From Verrucomicrobiales bacterium (GTDB taxonomy: Bacteria; Verrucomicrobiota; Verrucomicrobiia; Verrucomicrobiales; DEV007), in assembly GCA_029213195.1 (NCBI GenBank), contig JARGNI010000007.1, positions 113,878 to 177,877 on the forward strand: DNA of 64,000 nt, given 5' to 3'. Under the pieces are notes generated by a model. It searched no databases. It was not told the origin of the DNA and was given only the letters and a program-made list of their open reading frames with translations. A program made the position numbers and the translations under genes. How positions within the stretch are numbered: position 1 is the stretch's first letter; each line of letters starts with the position of its first letter. Positions 9,629-18,337 of the stretch are shown here, one piece after another.

Positions 9629-10414
9629 ATGTCCATCCATCCCACTGCTGTCGTCTCGCCCCTTGCCACACTTGGAGAAGAAGTGGTCATAGGCCCCTAC
9701 GCAATCGTTGATGAAGACGTCATCATCGGAGCCAGAACCCGCCTGGATGCTCACGCTCAAGTTCGTCGAGGGAGTGTTGTCGGTGAGGACAACCAAATCG
9801 GTTCCGGTGCGATCATTGGTGCAGACCCTCAGTTTCACGGATTTGACAGCCAATCGAAGACCGCTACACGAGTCGGAAACAAAAACGTGATCCGAGAATA
9901 TGTGACGATTCATCGGAGCATCGAAGAGGAAGGCGCCACCCTGCTCGGAGATGAAAACTACCTGATGACGGGTGCTCACCTGGGGCACGACTGCCTCGTC
10001 GGAAGTCACAACACCCTGGCCAACAACGTCCTGCTGGGAGGCCACGTCGAACTCGCCAATCATTGCTTCCTCGGCGGCGGGGCCGTATTTCATCAGTTCG
10101 TACGTATCGGCGACTACGCACTTGCCCAAGGCTTGGCAGGGATGTCCCTAGACGTTCCTCCCTACACGATCGCAGCGGGAATCAATCAAATCGCCGGAAT
10201 CAACGCCATCGGCTTGAAACGCGCTGGATTTGACGGAAACACCCGCAAGGAGATCAAGGAAGCCTTCCGCCTCTTCTACCGAACCGATAGATCCATCGCG
10301 GAGGTCCTTTCGGATACCTGCCCGGAGAGCGAAAGCCCCGCCCTGCGGGCCTTTTTTGATTTTTTACGGAAAAAATCGAAAAAAGGAATCTGTTCGAAGT
10401 TTGGGAATCCCTGA
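9629..10414 (+). CDS. lpxA: acyl-ACP--UDP-N-acetylglucosamine O-acyltransferase
   Basis: 261 residues, the expected length. LpxA catalyses the first step of lipid A synthesis in the cytoplasm. The N-terminus (IHPTAVVSP...GPYAIVD) starts a left-handed beta-helix of hexapeptide repeats; GAHLGHDC carries the catalytic histidine region and NQIAGINAIGLKRAGF the conserved turn into the C-terminal helical part. Followed on the same strand by an LptD-like gene, so this is a lipopolysaccharide supply and export locus. The other early lpx genes are not adjacent. Confidence 0.96.
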   Translation: MSIHPTAVVSPLATLGEEVVIGPYAIVDEDVIIGARTRLDAHAQVRRGSVVGEDNQIGSGAIIGADPQFHGFDSQSKTATRVGNKNVIREYVTIHRSIEEEGATLLGDENYLMTGAHLGHDCLVGSHNTLANNVLLGGHVELANHCFLGGGAVFHQFVRIGDYALAQGLAGMSLDVPPYTIAAGINQIAGINAIGLKRAGFDGNTRKEIKEAFRLFYRTDRSIAEVLSDTCPESESPALRAFFDFLRKKSKKGICSKFGNP

Positions 10415-10437
10415 AATTTTGTTAAGAAAAGTGAAAC

Positions 10438-10473
10438 AACACCCCGGTTTTCCGAACTTTTCGGTGGTGTTTT
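10438..10473 (+). terminator. possible terminator after lpxA
   Basis: Stem of nine pairs with one bulge (AACACCCCG against CGGTGGTGTT) around a 15-base loop, ending in four T. If it works, lptD needs its own promoter in the next 30 bases, so attenuation or read-through is also possible. Confidence 0.4.
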
Positions 10474-10504
10474 GGCCGTTTGGTAGTAAATCATTTTTGG
10501 TAAT

Positions 10505-12832
10505 TTGGCGAAACACAGCCATATTATCAGAAGACCGAACGCCGCTTTGATTTTCCGTCATCACAGATCCCCATTTCTTCACGAGACGAAGTGGCGCGAA
10601 TCCTTTGCCATCATTGCCTTGATGGCTTCTGTGGCACTGCAGACACTGCCCCTCGCAAATGCGCAAGATGGTGGCTTCAATTTCGGGAACCGGCCTGCGG
10701 AAGAAACGACTGACTTGGAGATCCAGAGCGACGCTTCCAGCTTTGACCAGAATCTGGGCATCGCGAAGGCAGCCGGAAACGTGGTGGTCACCTACGAAGA
10801 CGTCACGATCTATGCGGACGAGGTCGAGTATCATCGAGATTCTGGAAAAGTTTTTGCTCGGGGGAACGTCCGGGTTTATCGCGGTGGCGAGGTCGTCGAT
10901 GCAGAAGAAGTGATCTACACCGTTCCCACGGGGGAGATGACGACCAGCCAACTCAAGAGTTCCTTCGAACCTCTCTTCTACTCCGCGGGTTCGATCGAAC
11001 GACCGGAGGAGGCATCCGATGGCCCGATCATCCTGAAGGATACCAGCTTCACCACGCATGATTCGGCAAACCCGAATTACCGGTTCAAGGTGAACAAGCT
11101 TGAAGTCTATCCCGACGACCGGATCGTGATGCACGGTGCTCGCCTCTTCATCGGAGATACTCCCACCCTGTATTTCCCCTACTACGTCCAGCCAATGAAT
11201 GCGGACCTGGGATATTACTTCACTCCGGGGTGGAATTCGGCCTGGGGAGGATTCCTGCTCAACCAATACGGTTTCATGATCGGGGACCGGGTCCTCGCTA
11301 CGACTCATCTCGATGTTCGCTCCGAACGCGGACTTGCAGGGGGAATTGAATTCGAGGACAGGAAGTTCAAGGACAATGATCAGATCGGCACACTCAATCT
11401 CTATTATGCCGATGACGCCAATCCTCAGCGCCGTTTCAATGGCCAGGCACGAACGAACAACATCAAGTCGAAGCGCTATCGTCTCAATCTCCAACACCGC
11501 GTCTACTTTCCGGGATCGGAGGACGAGACCTTCTACATCGATTTCGACCTGCATCGCCTCAGCGACGCCTTTGTCCTCGAGGACTTCTTTCCCGCGGACT
11601 ACCGGATTGACCCGAAGCCTGACAATTTGATCAATATCACCAAGCTCTTCGACCAGGGGGAGATCTCACTCCTCGGTCGCTTCCAGGTGAACGACTTCTT
11701 TCAGACTGATACCCGGACACCCGAGCTCTCGGTAGACTTCATCCGCACGCCTATTGGCGACACTGGGTTCTTTTACAACGGGATGACCAGTTATGGAGTC
11801 ATCGACGAAGACCTGGCCGATGTCGATATCGCTGCCGGAATGGTGGACCCCAGCGGCTACAATCGATTTCATACCTACCACGAGTTTCTCTTCCCCACTC
11901 AACTGGGTGGAGTCCTCAATGTCGTCCCCCGGGTTGGCGGAGGATACAGGCACTATTCCGATTTCGACCTCCCCGGTATCGATACGTTCGAGAGCACGAC
12001 ATTCCACGCTGGCGTGGACCTCTCTTTCAAGATGTCGAAGAAGTCACCGCATGTCTACAACAAGGCGCTCGGCCTCGATGGCCTGATGCACGTGGTCCGG
12101 CCCTATATGAATTACTCGTTTGTATCCACGGACGAAATCAATGGCCGCTTCACTCCTATCGACCGGTTTACTCGTACGACGAGACTGCGTCCGATCGATC
12201 TTCCCCTATTCACCTCCATCGACGATTTCCGCGACTGGCAGATCATTCGTACTGGGATTTCCCAGAAGTGGTTTACCCGTCGAGACGGAGCAACTTACGA
12301 GTGGCTCTCGCTCAATAATTACATGGACATCTATCTCGATGATCCGGAATTCAATCGCGACACCTCCAATTTCTTTACCGAGCTCGAATGGAACCCGGTG
12401 CCGTGGCTTACAGCCTCCACCACCGCCCAAGTCCCTCTTTTCGGCGATGGAATCGACTTCTCAGAAATCGATTCCAATCTGACTTTCATGCCGAACGATC
12501 GATTTCGATTCGGTGTTGGACACTATCACCTGAACAATCATCCATTCTTCCTCGATGCCGATCTCTACACCCTGTCGACTTACACTCGTCTCTCCGACGA
12601 TTGGGGACTGGGCACGAATCACCGTTTCGAATCGGATGACGGCACCTTGGAGTTCCAGCAATACACCATCCACCGGGACATGGCGAGTTGGACGGCAAGC
12701 CTCGGTGCAATCGTTCGAGACAATCGTGATGGGCAAAACGAAGTTGGTTTTTTGCTGAGCCTCACCTTGAAGGCCTTTCCACGTTTGAGCCTTCCCGTGG
12801 ACTTTCAGCCTGGCAACCTGGGAGCCGAATAG
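10505..12832 (+). CDS. lptD: LPS-assembly protein LptD-like outer-membrane barrel
   Basis: 775 residues. Residues about 32-53 form the hydrophobic core of a signal peptide ending ANAQ. An OstA-like beta-jellyroll (about 70-150: SSFDQNLGIAKAAGNV, then VYADEVEYHRDSGKVFARGNV-type strands) is followed by a long beta-rich region rich in aromatic and alternating polar residues, as in LptD barrels. LptD with LptE inserts lipopolysaccharide in the outer leaflet; no lptE was recognised here. The start is a TTG at 10505, taken because the ATG at 10622 would cut into the signal peptide; the resulting leader is long and basic, so the true start is uncertain. Adjacent to lpxA, which supports the call. Confidence 0.85.
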   Translation: MAKHSHIIRRPNAALIFRHHRSPFLHETKWRESFAIIALMASVALQTLPLANAQDGGFNFGNRPAEETTDLEIQSDASSFDQNLGIAKAAGNVVVTYEDVTIYADEVEYHRDSGKVFARGNVRVYRGGEVVDAEEVIYTVPTGEMTTSQLKSSFEPLFYSAGSIERPEEASDGPIILKDTSFTTHDSANPNYRFKVNKLEVYPDDRIVMHGARLFIGDTPTLYFPYYVQPMNADLGYYFTPGWNSAWGGFLLNQYGFMIGDRVLATTHLDVRSERGLAGGIEFEDRKFKDNDQIGTLNLYYADDANPQRRFNGQARTNNIKSKRYRLNLQHRVYFPGSEDETFYIDFDLHRLSDAFVLEDFFPADYRIDPKPDNLINITKLFDQGEISLLGRFQVNDFFQTDTRTPELSVDFIRTPIGDTGFFYNGMTSYGVIDEDLADVDIAAGMVDPSGYNRFHTYHEFLFPTQLGGVLNVVPRVGGGYRHYSDFDLPGIDTFESTTFHAGVDLSFKMSKKSPHVYNKALGLDGLMHVVRPYMNYSFVSTDEINGRFTPIDRFTRTTRLRPIDLPLFTSIDDFRDWQIIRTGISQKWFTRRDGATYEWLSLNNYMDIYLDDPEFNRDTSNFFTELEWNPVPWLTASTTAQVPLFGDGIDFSEIDSNLTFMPNDRFRFGVGHYHLNNHPFFLDADLYTLSTYTRLSDDWGLGTNHRFESDDGTLEFQQYTIHRDMASWTASLGAIVRDNRDGQNEVGFLLSLTLKAFPRLSLPVDFQPGNLGAE

Positions 12833-12941
12833 CGACTCACGTCTGCTCCCGATTCCAGGATGAGACTATTTGACGAAATTGCCCCACTTCTTTGAGTAGC
12901 TTTTTCCTCGAAGTCAGCCTATTTCGCGACTTACATTTTTT

Positions 12942-13499
12942 ATGAAACTCACCATTATTGGATCTGGATACGTAGGACTCACCACCGGGACTTGTTTCGC
13001 CGAGGTTGGTCATGAGGTCGTCTGCGTGGACAACGACGAGGCAAAGGTTGAAACACTTCTTCGTGGAGAGATCCCCATTTACGAGCCGGGGCTCGCCGAA
13101 TTGGTAGCGAACAACGTAGCTGCTGGAAGACTCTCCTTCACGACCGATACCGAAGCGGGTGTCGATCACGGCGAAGTGGTCTTTATCGCCGTCCCGACAC
13201 CTCCCAATCCCGACCGAATTGTCTTCGGTTCTAACAGCGATCGCGTCAAATCATCTCCCCTCGGCCCGAAAATCCGTTTTGCGGAGAGTGCTGAAGACGC
13301 CACAGACGGTGCCGAAGCGCTGATCGTCGCAACCGAGTGGCCCGAGTTTGCGAATGCCAACTTCGCGAAAGTGAAGGAGAAGATGATCGCGCCGCTGCTT
13401 TTCGATGGAAGGAACTTGCTCGATCCCGAAAAAATGAGATCCCAGGGATTCGAGTATCACGGCATTGGACGAGGAGACAGCTCGGTCAGTGAAGCTTGA
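12942..13499 (+). pseudogene. UDP-glucose 6-dehydrogenase remnant with two in-frame internal deletions
   Basis: 185 codons, against about 430-450 for the family. The N-terminal third is intact ([22 protein letters not shown]-binding motif, IPIYEPGL, then [11 protein letters not shown] at about residue 82-91), but it runs straight into [10 protein letters not shown], which belongs after the NPEFLREG region of the family, and then at about residues 103-106 into the C-terminal domain ([32 protein letters not shown]). Two blocks of roughly 70 and 160 residues are therefore missing, the second including the GxGFGGSCFPKD catalytic cysteine. The frame stays open through both junctions. It cannot be an active dehydrogenase; it is a decaying gene, a repurposed NAD-binding fold, or an assembly collapse. 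The missing sizes are judged from memory of family members. Confidence 0.85.
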
Positions 13500-13561
13500 T
13501 TCGAACTCAGAAAGTCTCGATTTTCATTGACCTGATTGATCGGTTAGAAAATTCTACTCAC

Positions 13562-13840
13562 ATGGAACCTCATCGTGGAACAACTGTCTTGGTTTTAGGA
13601 ATTCTCGGTCTCGTCGCTTGCCAGATCTGTGGGATTATCGCTTGGGTAATGGCAAACAAGGACATCCCGAAAATGGAAGCCGGCACGATGGATCCGGAAG
13701 GGCTCGGGCAGACAAAAGCTGGGAAGATCTGTGGGATCATCTCGGTGGTTCTTCTTGCCGTCATCATCGTGGTGTATGCCATCATCTTTGTGATCGGAAT
13801 CGGCGCCGCTGCGGCCAGCACTGCAATTCCTGCCGGCTAA
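13562..13840 (+). CDS. DUF4190 domain membrane protein
   Basis: 92 residues with two hydrophobic segments (about 8-27 and 57-82) joined by a polar loop containing ANKDIPKMEAGTMDPEG and then GQTKAGKICGIIS, the DUF4190 pattern. Function of the family is not known. The ATG at 13562 is chosen since the domain begins directly after it; an earlier in-frame start at 13496 would overlap the ugd remnant by four bases and add an unrelated 22-residue lead. The stop is immediately followed by the ATG of the next gene. Confidence 0.8.
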   Translation: MEPHRGTTVLVLGILGLVACQICGIIAWVMANKDIPKMEAGTMDPEGLGQTKAGKICGIISVVLLAVIIVVYAIIFVIGIGAAAASTAIPAG

Positions 13841-14248
13841 ATGCTGGTTGCAGAAAAGGTCTCACGAAAATCAATCCTCAAAGGATGGACGCCCGGGCTT
13901 TACCTTGGCGTCCTTTTTTTCGTCGTTGCGACCCTGTGTCTGCACATCGGCGGATTGGCACTCCAGCGAGATCTTCTTCCTTGCCTGTTTCAAGTTGCTA
14001 CGGGATTCCCCTGCCCGCTTTGCGGAGGTACCCGCGCTTCATTCCTCCTCTTCTCAGGGCACCCCTTGCAAGCACTCTGCCTGAATCCACTCGTCACGTT
14101 TTCTCTATTCCTCGGAGCCGTTTGGATCCTCAGCTGGCTTGCTTTCGGTCTGCGCTGGAGACTTCGACTTCCCGATAGAGCCGTCGCTCTCGTTCTTCTC
14201 GCCCTCTTCCTGGTCAACTGGATCTATGTTTCGCGCATTTTACTTTAA
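13841..14248 (+). CDS. DUF2752 family membrane protein
   Basis: 135 residues with three hydrophobic segments (about 18-40, 85-108, 115-133). The family signature CPLCGGTRA sits between the first two at about residue 58-66. DUF2752 proteins commonly neighbour DUF4190-type small membrane proteins, as here, where the two genes abut without a spacer. No function is established; the Cys-x-x-Cys pair could bind metal or form a disulfide. The 3' end overlaps the next gene by 23 bases. Confidence 0.85.
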   Translation: MLVAEKVSRKSILKGWTPGLYLGVLFFVVATLCLHIGGLALQRDLLPCLFQVATGFPCPLCGGTRASFLLFSGHPLQALCLNPLVTFSLFLGAVWILSWLAFGLRWRLRLPDRAVALVLLALFLVNWIYVSRILL

Positions 14249-15542
14249 GCCCTTCCGTTTTCTCTTCAGTTGGCTCTCCGTGGCGTATCTCGCTTGCCAG
14301 CCCTCTGCAGTGGACGCGGCGCCCAGTGCAAAGCCGGTACAGGTCATCGTGCCTTTTTCGGCAGGAGGCGGAAGTGATACTCTGGCGCGATTTCTCGTTC
14401 GGGAGATCAATGCGTCCGGTCTCGACGACTCCCCTTGGGTTGTAATCAATATTCCAGGAGCGGGAGGCACGATCGGAAGTCGCCATGCGAAGAATGCCTT
14501 TCCCAATGGGAACACGGTACTGTTTCTTCATGATGGAATCCTTACCGCAAAACTCTCAGGCAAAGCCCCTTACGGCCCAGAGGTGTTCGAGCCAATTGCG
14601 ATGACCGGGAAAGTCGGAATGGTACTCGCGGTCAGTGAGAATTCGCTCTTTTCTTCACTACCTGAGCTTCTTGAAGCGGCAAGCACTACGCCCGATACCA
14701 TCACTTTCGCTGCCAACCTGGGCGCTCCCAGCTTCTACGTAGGAAAACTCATCGAAAGCCGTTCTCCTTCTTCAAAATTCCGCTATGTGCAATCGGGGGG
14801 AGGAGCTCGTCGATTCGCTGATATCAAGGGAAACCATATCCAAGTCACCGTGTTTTCCGTCTCCGAGTTTCTATCCTTCCGCGATGGGGGGTTGCGAGGC
14901 CTCGCCTATTTCGGAGAAGACCGGCACCCCGGCATCCCCGAGGTTCCCACAGCTCGTGAAAACGGAATCGACGTAGTTTACGAGAATCTCCAGGGTTGGT
15001 GGGCGCCTCTTCGTACACCCGGGGAGCAGGTTGACCGACTGGAAAAAGTGCTGGAAGCAGCCTTCCGATCTCCCCCGGTGCAGAAGGCGCTGGAAGAACA
15101 GTCCATCGAGACGGTCTATCTTCCGGCGAAGCAGTTTGCCAGAGAGATCGAGGAGAAGAACGATCATTTGCAGCAGATCCCGTTTCGCGTCGATGTTCGC
15201 CCCCCTCCCAGGCTGGAGTGGTTGCTTCTGCCACTACTTGCGTTTCTCCTACTCATCCTCGCCCGCCGAACGAAGTTCGATAAACCTGACGACAGGACCG
15301 CTACTGCTTCTGTACCATTGAAACGGGCCATGATCGTGACCTTCGCTTTGGCGTTCTACCTTATCGTTCTCTCCTCGACCGACGGGCTTTTCTTTCTGGC
15401 GAGCAGTATCTTTCTCTTTGCGCTTCTCATCCGGTCTCCGTTTTCGGTCGGGAAGTCAGTTCGCGCGCTGATTCCCTCTCTTGCCATCCCATTTCTCCTT
15501 GTGCTGTTCATCGAAAAACTACTAGGGCTCCCACTTCCATGA
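14226..15542 (+). CDS. tripartite tricarboxylate transporter: TctC binding protein fused to TctB-like membrane subunit
   Basis: 438 residues from the ATG at 14226, which directly precedes a signal peptide (FLFSWLSVAYLACQPSAVDA). Residues about 37-315 are a TctC/Bug-type periplasmic binding domain (PVQVIVPFSAGGGSDTLAR, then GAGGTIGS, QSGGGARRFADI). From about residue 326 the chain has four hydrophobic segments, the size and pattern of the small TctB subunit, ending FIEKLLGLPLP. In described systems TctC, TctB and TctA are separate; here the first two are one polypeptide. ATGA overlap with the tctA gene that follows shows they form one transporter. Substrate unknown: the family takes tricarboxylates and other organic acids. 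Confidence 0.88.
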   Translation: MFRAFYFKPFRFLFSWLSVAYLACQPSAVDAAPSAKPVQVIVPFSAGGGSDTLARFLVREINASGLDDSPWVVINIPGAGGTIGSRHAKNAFPNGNTVLFLHDGILTAKLSGKAPYGPEVFEPIAMTGKVGMVLAVSENSLFSSLPELLEAASTTPDTITFAANLGAPSFYVGKLIESRSPSSKFRYVQSGGGARRFADIKGNHIQVTVFSVSEFLSFRDGGLRGLAYFGEDRHPGIPEVPTARENGIDVVYENLQGWWAPLRTPGEQVDRLEKVLEAAFRSPPVQKALEEQSIETVYLPAKQFAREIEEKNDHLQQIPFRVDVRPPPRLEWLLLPLLAFLLLILARRTKFDKPDDRTATASVPLKRAMIVTFALAFYLIVLSSTDGLFFLASSIFLFALLIRSPFSVGKSVRALIPSLAIPFLLVLFIEKLLGLPLP

Positions 15543-17035
15543 GTATTTGGATTGATCTTCTCTATCTTCTCCCCTGGATTGCCCTCGGAGTAGTCGCCGG
15601 GGCCCTCGTAGGCGCTGTCCCTGGACTCACGGGAGCGATGGTCATTGCGTTGACCGTTCCGCTTACTTTTGCCATGCCGCAAGATGCCGCGTTGGCACTC
15701 TTGGTTTCTCTCTATACAGGTTCGGTCGGCGGGGGATTGATCACCGCCACCCTACTCAAGATCCCTGGCACTCCGGCCTCGATGATCACGATTCTTGACG
15801 CCTACCCGATGACTCAACGTGGGGAGAGCAGGAAGGCACTGCGACTTGGGATCATCGCTTCCTGCTGCGGAGGGTTGATTTCCGGCATCGCCCTTCTCTT
15901 TCTCGCCCGCCCCATGGCGGAATGGTCGGTAAAACTGAGTGCTTTCGATTTGTTCGCTCTCGTTTTGATGGCTCTTTGCTTCATAGCCGCGGTTGCCGAG
16001 CCGGGACCCCGAGGGCTGATCCGAGGACTGCTATCCGGAACATTGGGGTGTCTCGCAACCCTTCCCGGGACACACCCGGCGACAGGCGAAGTTCGCTACA
16101 CCGGTGGATTTGCAGATCTAGACGGTGGGCTGAGCCTACTCCCGGTCCTGATCGGGCTCTTTGCCTTCGGCCAGGCATTTCGGGACTGTCTCGAACGAAT
16201 TCAAGGAACCAGCCAACCAGAAAGAACTGATGAGCCCACTCGAGCTGACGAGAAGTCGGAATCCCCCACAGTTTGGAAAAAGCTCTACGGTAGCATCCTC
16301 CGCTCTTCCTTTATCGGCACGATCATCGGAATTCTTCCCGGTATCGGCGCCAACGTAGGATCGACGGTTTCCTATGGGGTAGCTCGACAGTTATCGAAAG
16401 AACCGGAGAAATTTGGAAACGGCTCCGAGGAAGGCCTCGTCGCCTCGGAATCTGCGAACAATGCCACCGTGGGAGGGGCTTTGATTCCCCTTGTCTCCCT
16501 GGGGATTCCAGGAAGCGTGGTCGATGCGATCCTCCTGGGTGCGTTTGTCATTCATGGACTGCAGCCGGGCCCCTTGCTATTCGCTAATCATCCGGAGACC
16601 GTCAATTCCCTGATCGGAGCCTACTTCATTTCGAATATCGTTCTGGTGATCGTGATGCTTGCGCTTTCCCGCTCCTTTGTACGAGTTGCACAGATCCCGA
16701 AGGCCTATCTCGGCCCCATTATTCTTCTTCTCTGTATCGTGGGAAGCTACTGCCTGAACAATCGCCTCTTCGACGTGAGCACGATGATCGTCTTCGGAAT
16801 GATCGGGCTCCTTTTCTCGAAATGGAAGATTCCCCCAGCTCCTTTTGTGATCGGATTTGTCCTGACACCCATCCTCGAGGAAAACCTGGGCGCTGCACTG
16901 ATGATATCTGGCGGCAGCTACGCTCCCCTATTCACCTCGCCCTTTGCTCTGATTTGCCTCCTGCTTTCTGCTGTTCTTATCGCGGGTTCCTATCGGCAAT
17001 CGCTACCTTCGAAGGCCAAACACTTTTCCGGATAG
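15539..17035 (+). CDS. tctA: tripartite tricarboxylate transporter permease TctA
   Basis: 498 residues, about twelve membrane helices. Family marks: GAVPGLTGAMVIALTVPLTF near the N-terminus, GTPASMITILDAYPM, and in the second half GILPGIGANVGSTVSYG followed by SANNATVGGALIPLVSLGIPGS. It is the large channel subunit that works with the fused TctC/TctB product encoded immediately upstream (four-base overlap). No two-component tctDE regulator is adjacent. Confidence 0.96.
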   Translation: MSIWIDLLYLLPWIALGVVAGALVGAVPGLTGAMVIALTVPLTFAMPQDAALALLVSLYTGSVGGGLITATLLKIPGTPASMITILDAYPMTQRGESRKALRLGIIASCCGGLISGIALLFLARPMAEWSVKLSAFDLFALVLMALCFIAAVAEPGPRGLIRGLLSGTLGCLATLPGTHPATGEVRYTGGFADLDGGLSLLPVLIGLFAFGQAFRDCLERIQGTSQPERTDEPTRADEKSESPTVWKKLYGSILRSSFIGTIIGILPGIGANVGSTVSYGVARQLSKEPEKFGNGSEEGLVASESANNATVGGALIPLVSLGIPGSVVDAILLGAFVIHGLQPGPLLFANHPETVNSLIGAYFISNIVLVIVMLALSRSFVRVAQIPKAYLGPIILLLCIVGSYCLNNRLFDVSTMIVFGMIGLLFSKWKIPPAPFVIGFVLTPILEENLGAALMISGGSYAPLFTSPFALICLLLSAVLIAGSYRQSLPSKAKHFSG

Positions 17036-17040
17036 AACAA

Positions 17041-17070
17041 CGCCTCGTCTCCCCAAGGGAGGACGAGGCG
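17041..17070 (+). terminator. strong hairpin between convergent tctA and the isomerase gene
   Basis: Nine-pair stem CGCCTCGTC/GACGAGGCG extended by TCCC/GGGA with one bulge, beginning six bases after the tctA stop. There is no U run on either side, so it may act as a processing barrier or a Rho-type stop rather than a classical terminator. Confidence 0.5.
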
Positions 17071-17103
17071 CCAAGAGATTCTATCTATTCGAATCCTGAA
17101 CGA

Positions 17104-18096
17104 TCAGCGATCAAACTGGGCATCAAACACGATATTTGATGCCGGGAAATCGATCTTCTTGCAGAACTCCGCGGACTCTGCCGCACCCGCCTCACGGTCC
17201 ATGGCTCCATCTTCCCACTCAACGGAAAGAGGCCCCATATACTGAATCTCGTTGAGGGCACGGATGATGCGCTCGAAGTCGATCCGGCCACGGCCTACCG
17301 ACTTGAAATCCCAGAACCGGCGGCGGTCATGGAAGTCGAGATGTCCGCCAAAGACCCCTGCATCGACGGGATGATCCGACCAACTCACATCCTTCATGTG
17401 GACGTGATTGATTCGATCAGAGAATCGATAGATGAACTCGACATAATCCACGCCCTGATATCCGAGGTGACTGGGATCATAGTTGAACCCGAAAGCGGGA
17501 TGATAATCGATCGCTTCGAGAGCCGTTTCGGCAGAAGCGATATCGAAAGCGATTTCTGTCGGGTGCACTTCAAGTGCGAACTTGATTCCATTCTCCTGAA
17601 ACACATCCATGATGGGACCGAATCGATCCGCAAAGTCCTTGAAGCCCGCTTCGATTTGCCCGGGTAGAACAGGTGGGAACGAATAGAGATAGGGCCAGAT
17701 CGAGGATCCTGTGAATCCGTTGACCACACTCACTCCGAATTCCTTCGCTGCGATCGCTGTTTTCTTGAGTTCCTCCGCAGCGCGCTCCTGAACCGCTTCG
17801 GGATTCCCATCACCCCATACATAATCGGGGAGAATCTGCTTGTGCCTCTCGTCGATTTTGTCACAAACGGCCTGTCCTACAAGATGGCTTGAGATGGCGA
17901 AGCACTTCATATCATGCTTCTCGAGAAGGGCTCGTTTCTCCGCGCAATAGGCGGCATCCGCTTTGTCGACTTCGAAATGGTCGCCCCAGCATCCGAACTC
18001 GACGCCATCGTATCCCATTTCTTTTGCCTTGATGATGATCGTTTCGCAATCGAGGTCGGCCCACTGGCCCGTAAATAGTGTAACTGGTCTTCCCAT
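17104..18096 (-). CDS. sugar phosphate isomerase/epimerase (xylose isomerase-like TIM barrel)
   Basis: 330 residues. The whole length fits the AP endonuclease 2/xylose isomerase-like barrel: [14 protein letters not shown] near the start, then the metal-ligand segments [27 protein letters not shown] and SVEWEDG with the expected Glu, Asp/His, His and Glu. Such enzymes isomerise or epimerise sugars or inositols in the cytoplasm; the substrate cannot be told. Convergent with tctA; no operon partner on the minus strand, so probably a single-gene transcript. Confidence 0.88.
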   Translation of the reverse strand: MGRPVTLFTGQWADLDCETIIIKAKEMGYDGVEFGCWGDHFEVDKADAAYCAEKRALLEKHDMKCFAISSHLVGQAVCDKIDERHKQILPDYVWGDGNPEAVQERAAEELKKTAIAAKEFGVSVVNGFTGSSIWPYLYSFPPVLPGQIEAGFKDFADRFGPIMDVFQENGIKFALEVHPTEIAFDIASAETALEAIDYHPAFGFNYDPSHLGYQGVDYVEFIYRFSDRINHVHMKDVSWSDHPVDAGVFGGHLDFHDRRRFWDFKSVGRGRIDFERIIRALNEIQYMGPLSVEWEDGAMDREAGAAESAEFCKKIDFPASNIVFDAQFDR

Positions 18097-18253
18097 AAAT
18101 GAGGTGTGTTTGAGGCTTTTGAACGACCGATGGAATTTGACTCAATTCACGGGCCGCATGCAGGTTACGTAGCGTGAGCGCCGATTTCATTCAAGTTGTA
18201 AATTGGAAAGAAACCGGGCACGGGTTCACTGGATCCTCTTCATGGATCGAGCA

Positions 18254-18283
18254 AAGAAAAAGGCGATTCCCGCGGGAATCGCC
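18254..18283 (-). terminator. Rho-independent terminator after the TpsB gene
   Basis: A perfect 22-base palindrome GGCGATTCCCG/CGGGAATCGCC at 18262-18283, followed on the minus strand by TTTTTCTTT. Confidence 0.85.
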
Positions 18284-18337
18284 GTTCAAACTTGAAGTGT
18301 CGCTCTTGGACTGCGACGAAATCGATGAGAGCGCGCA

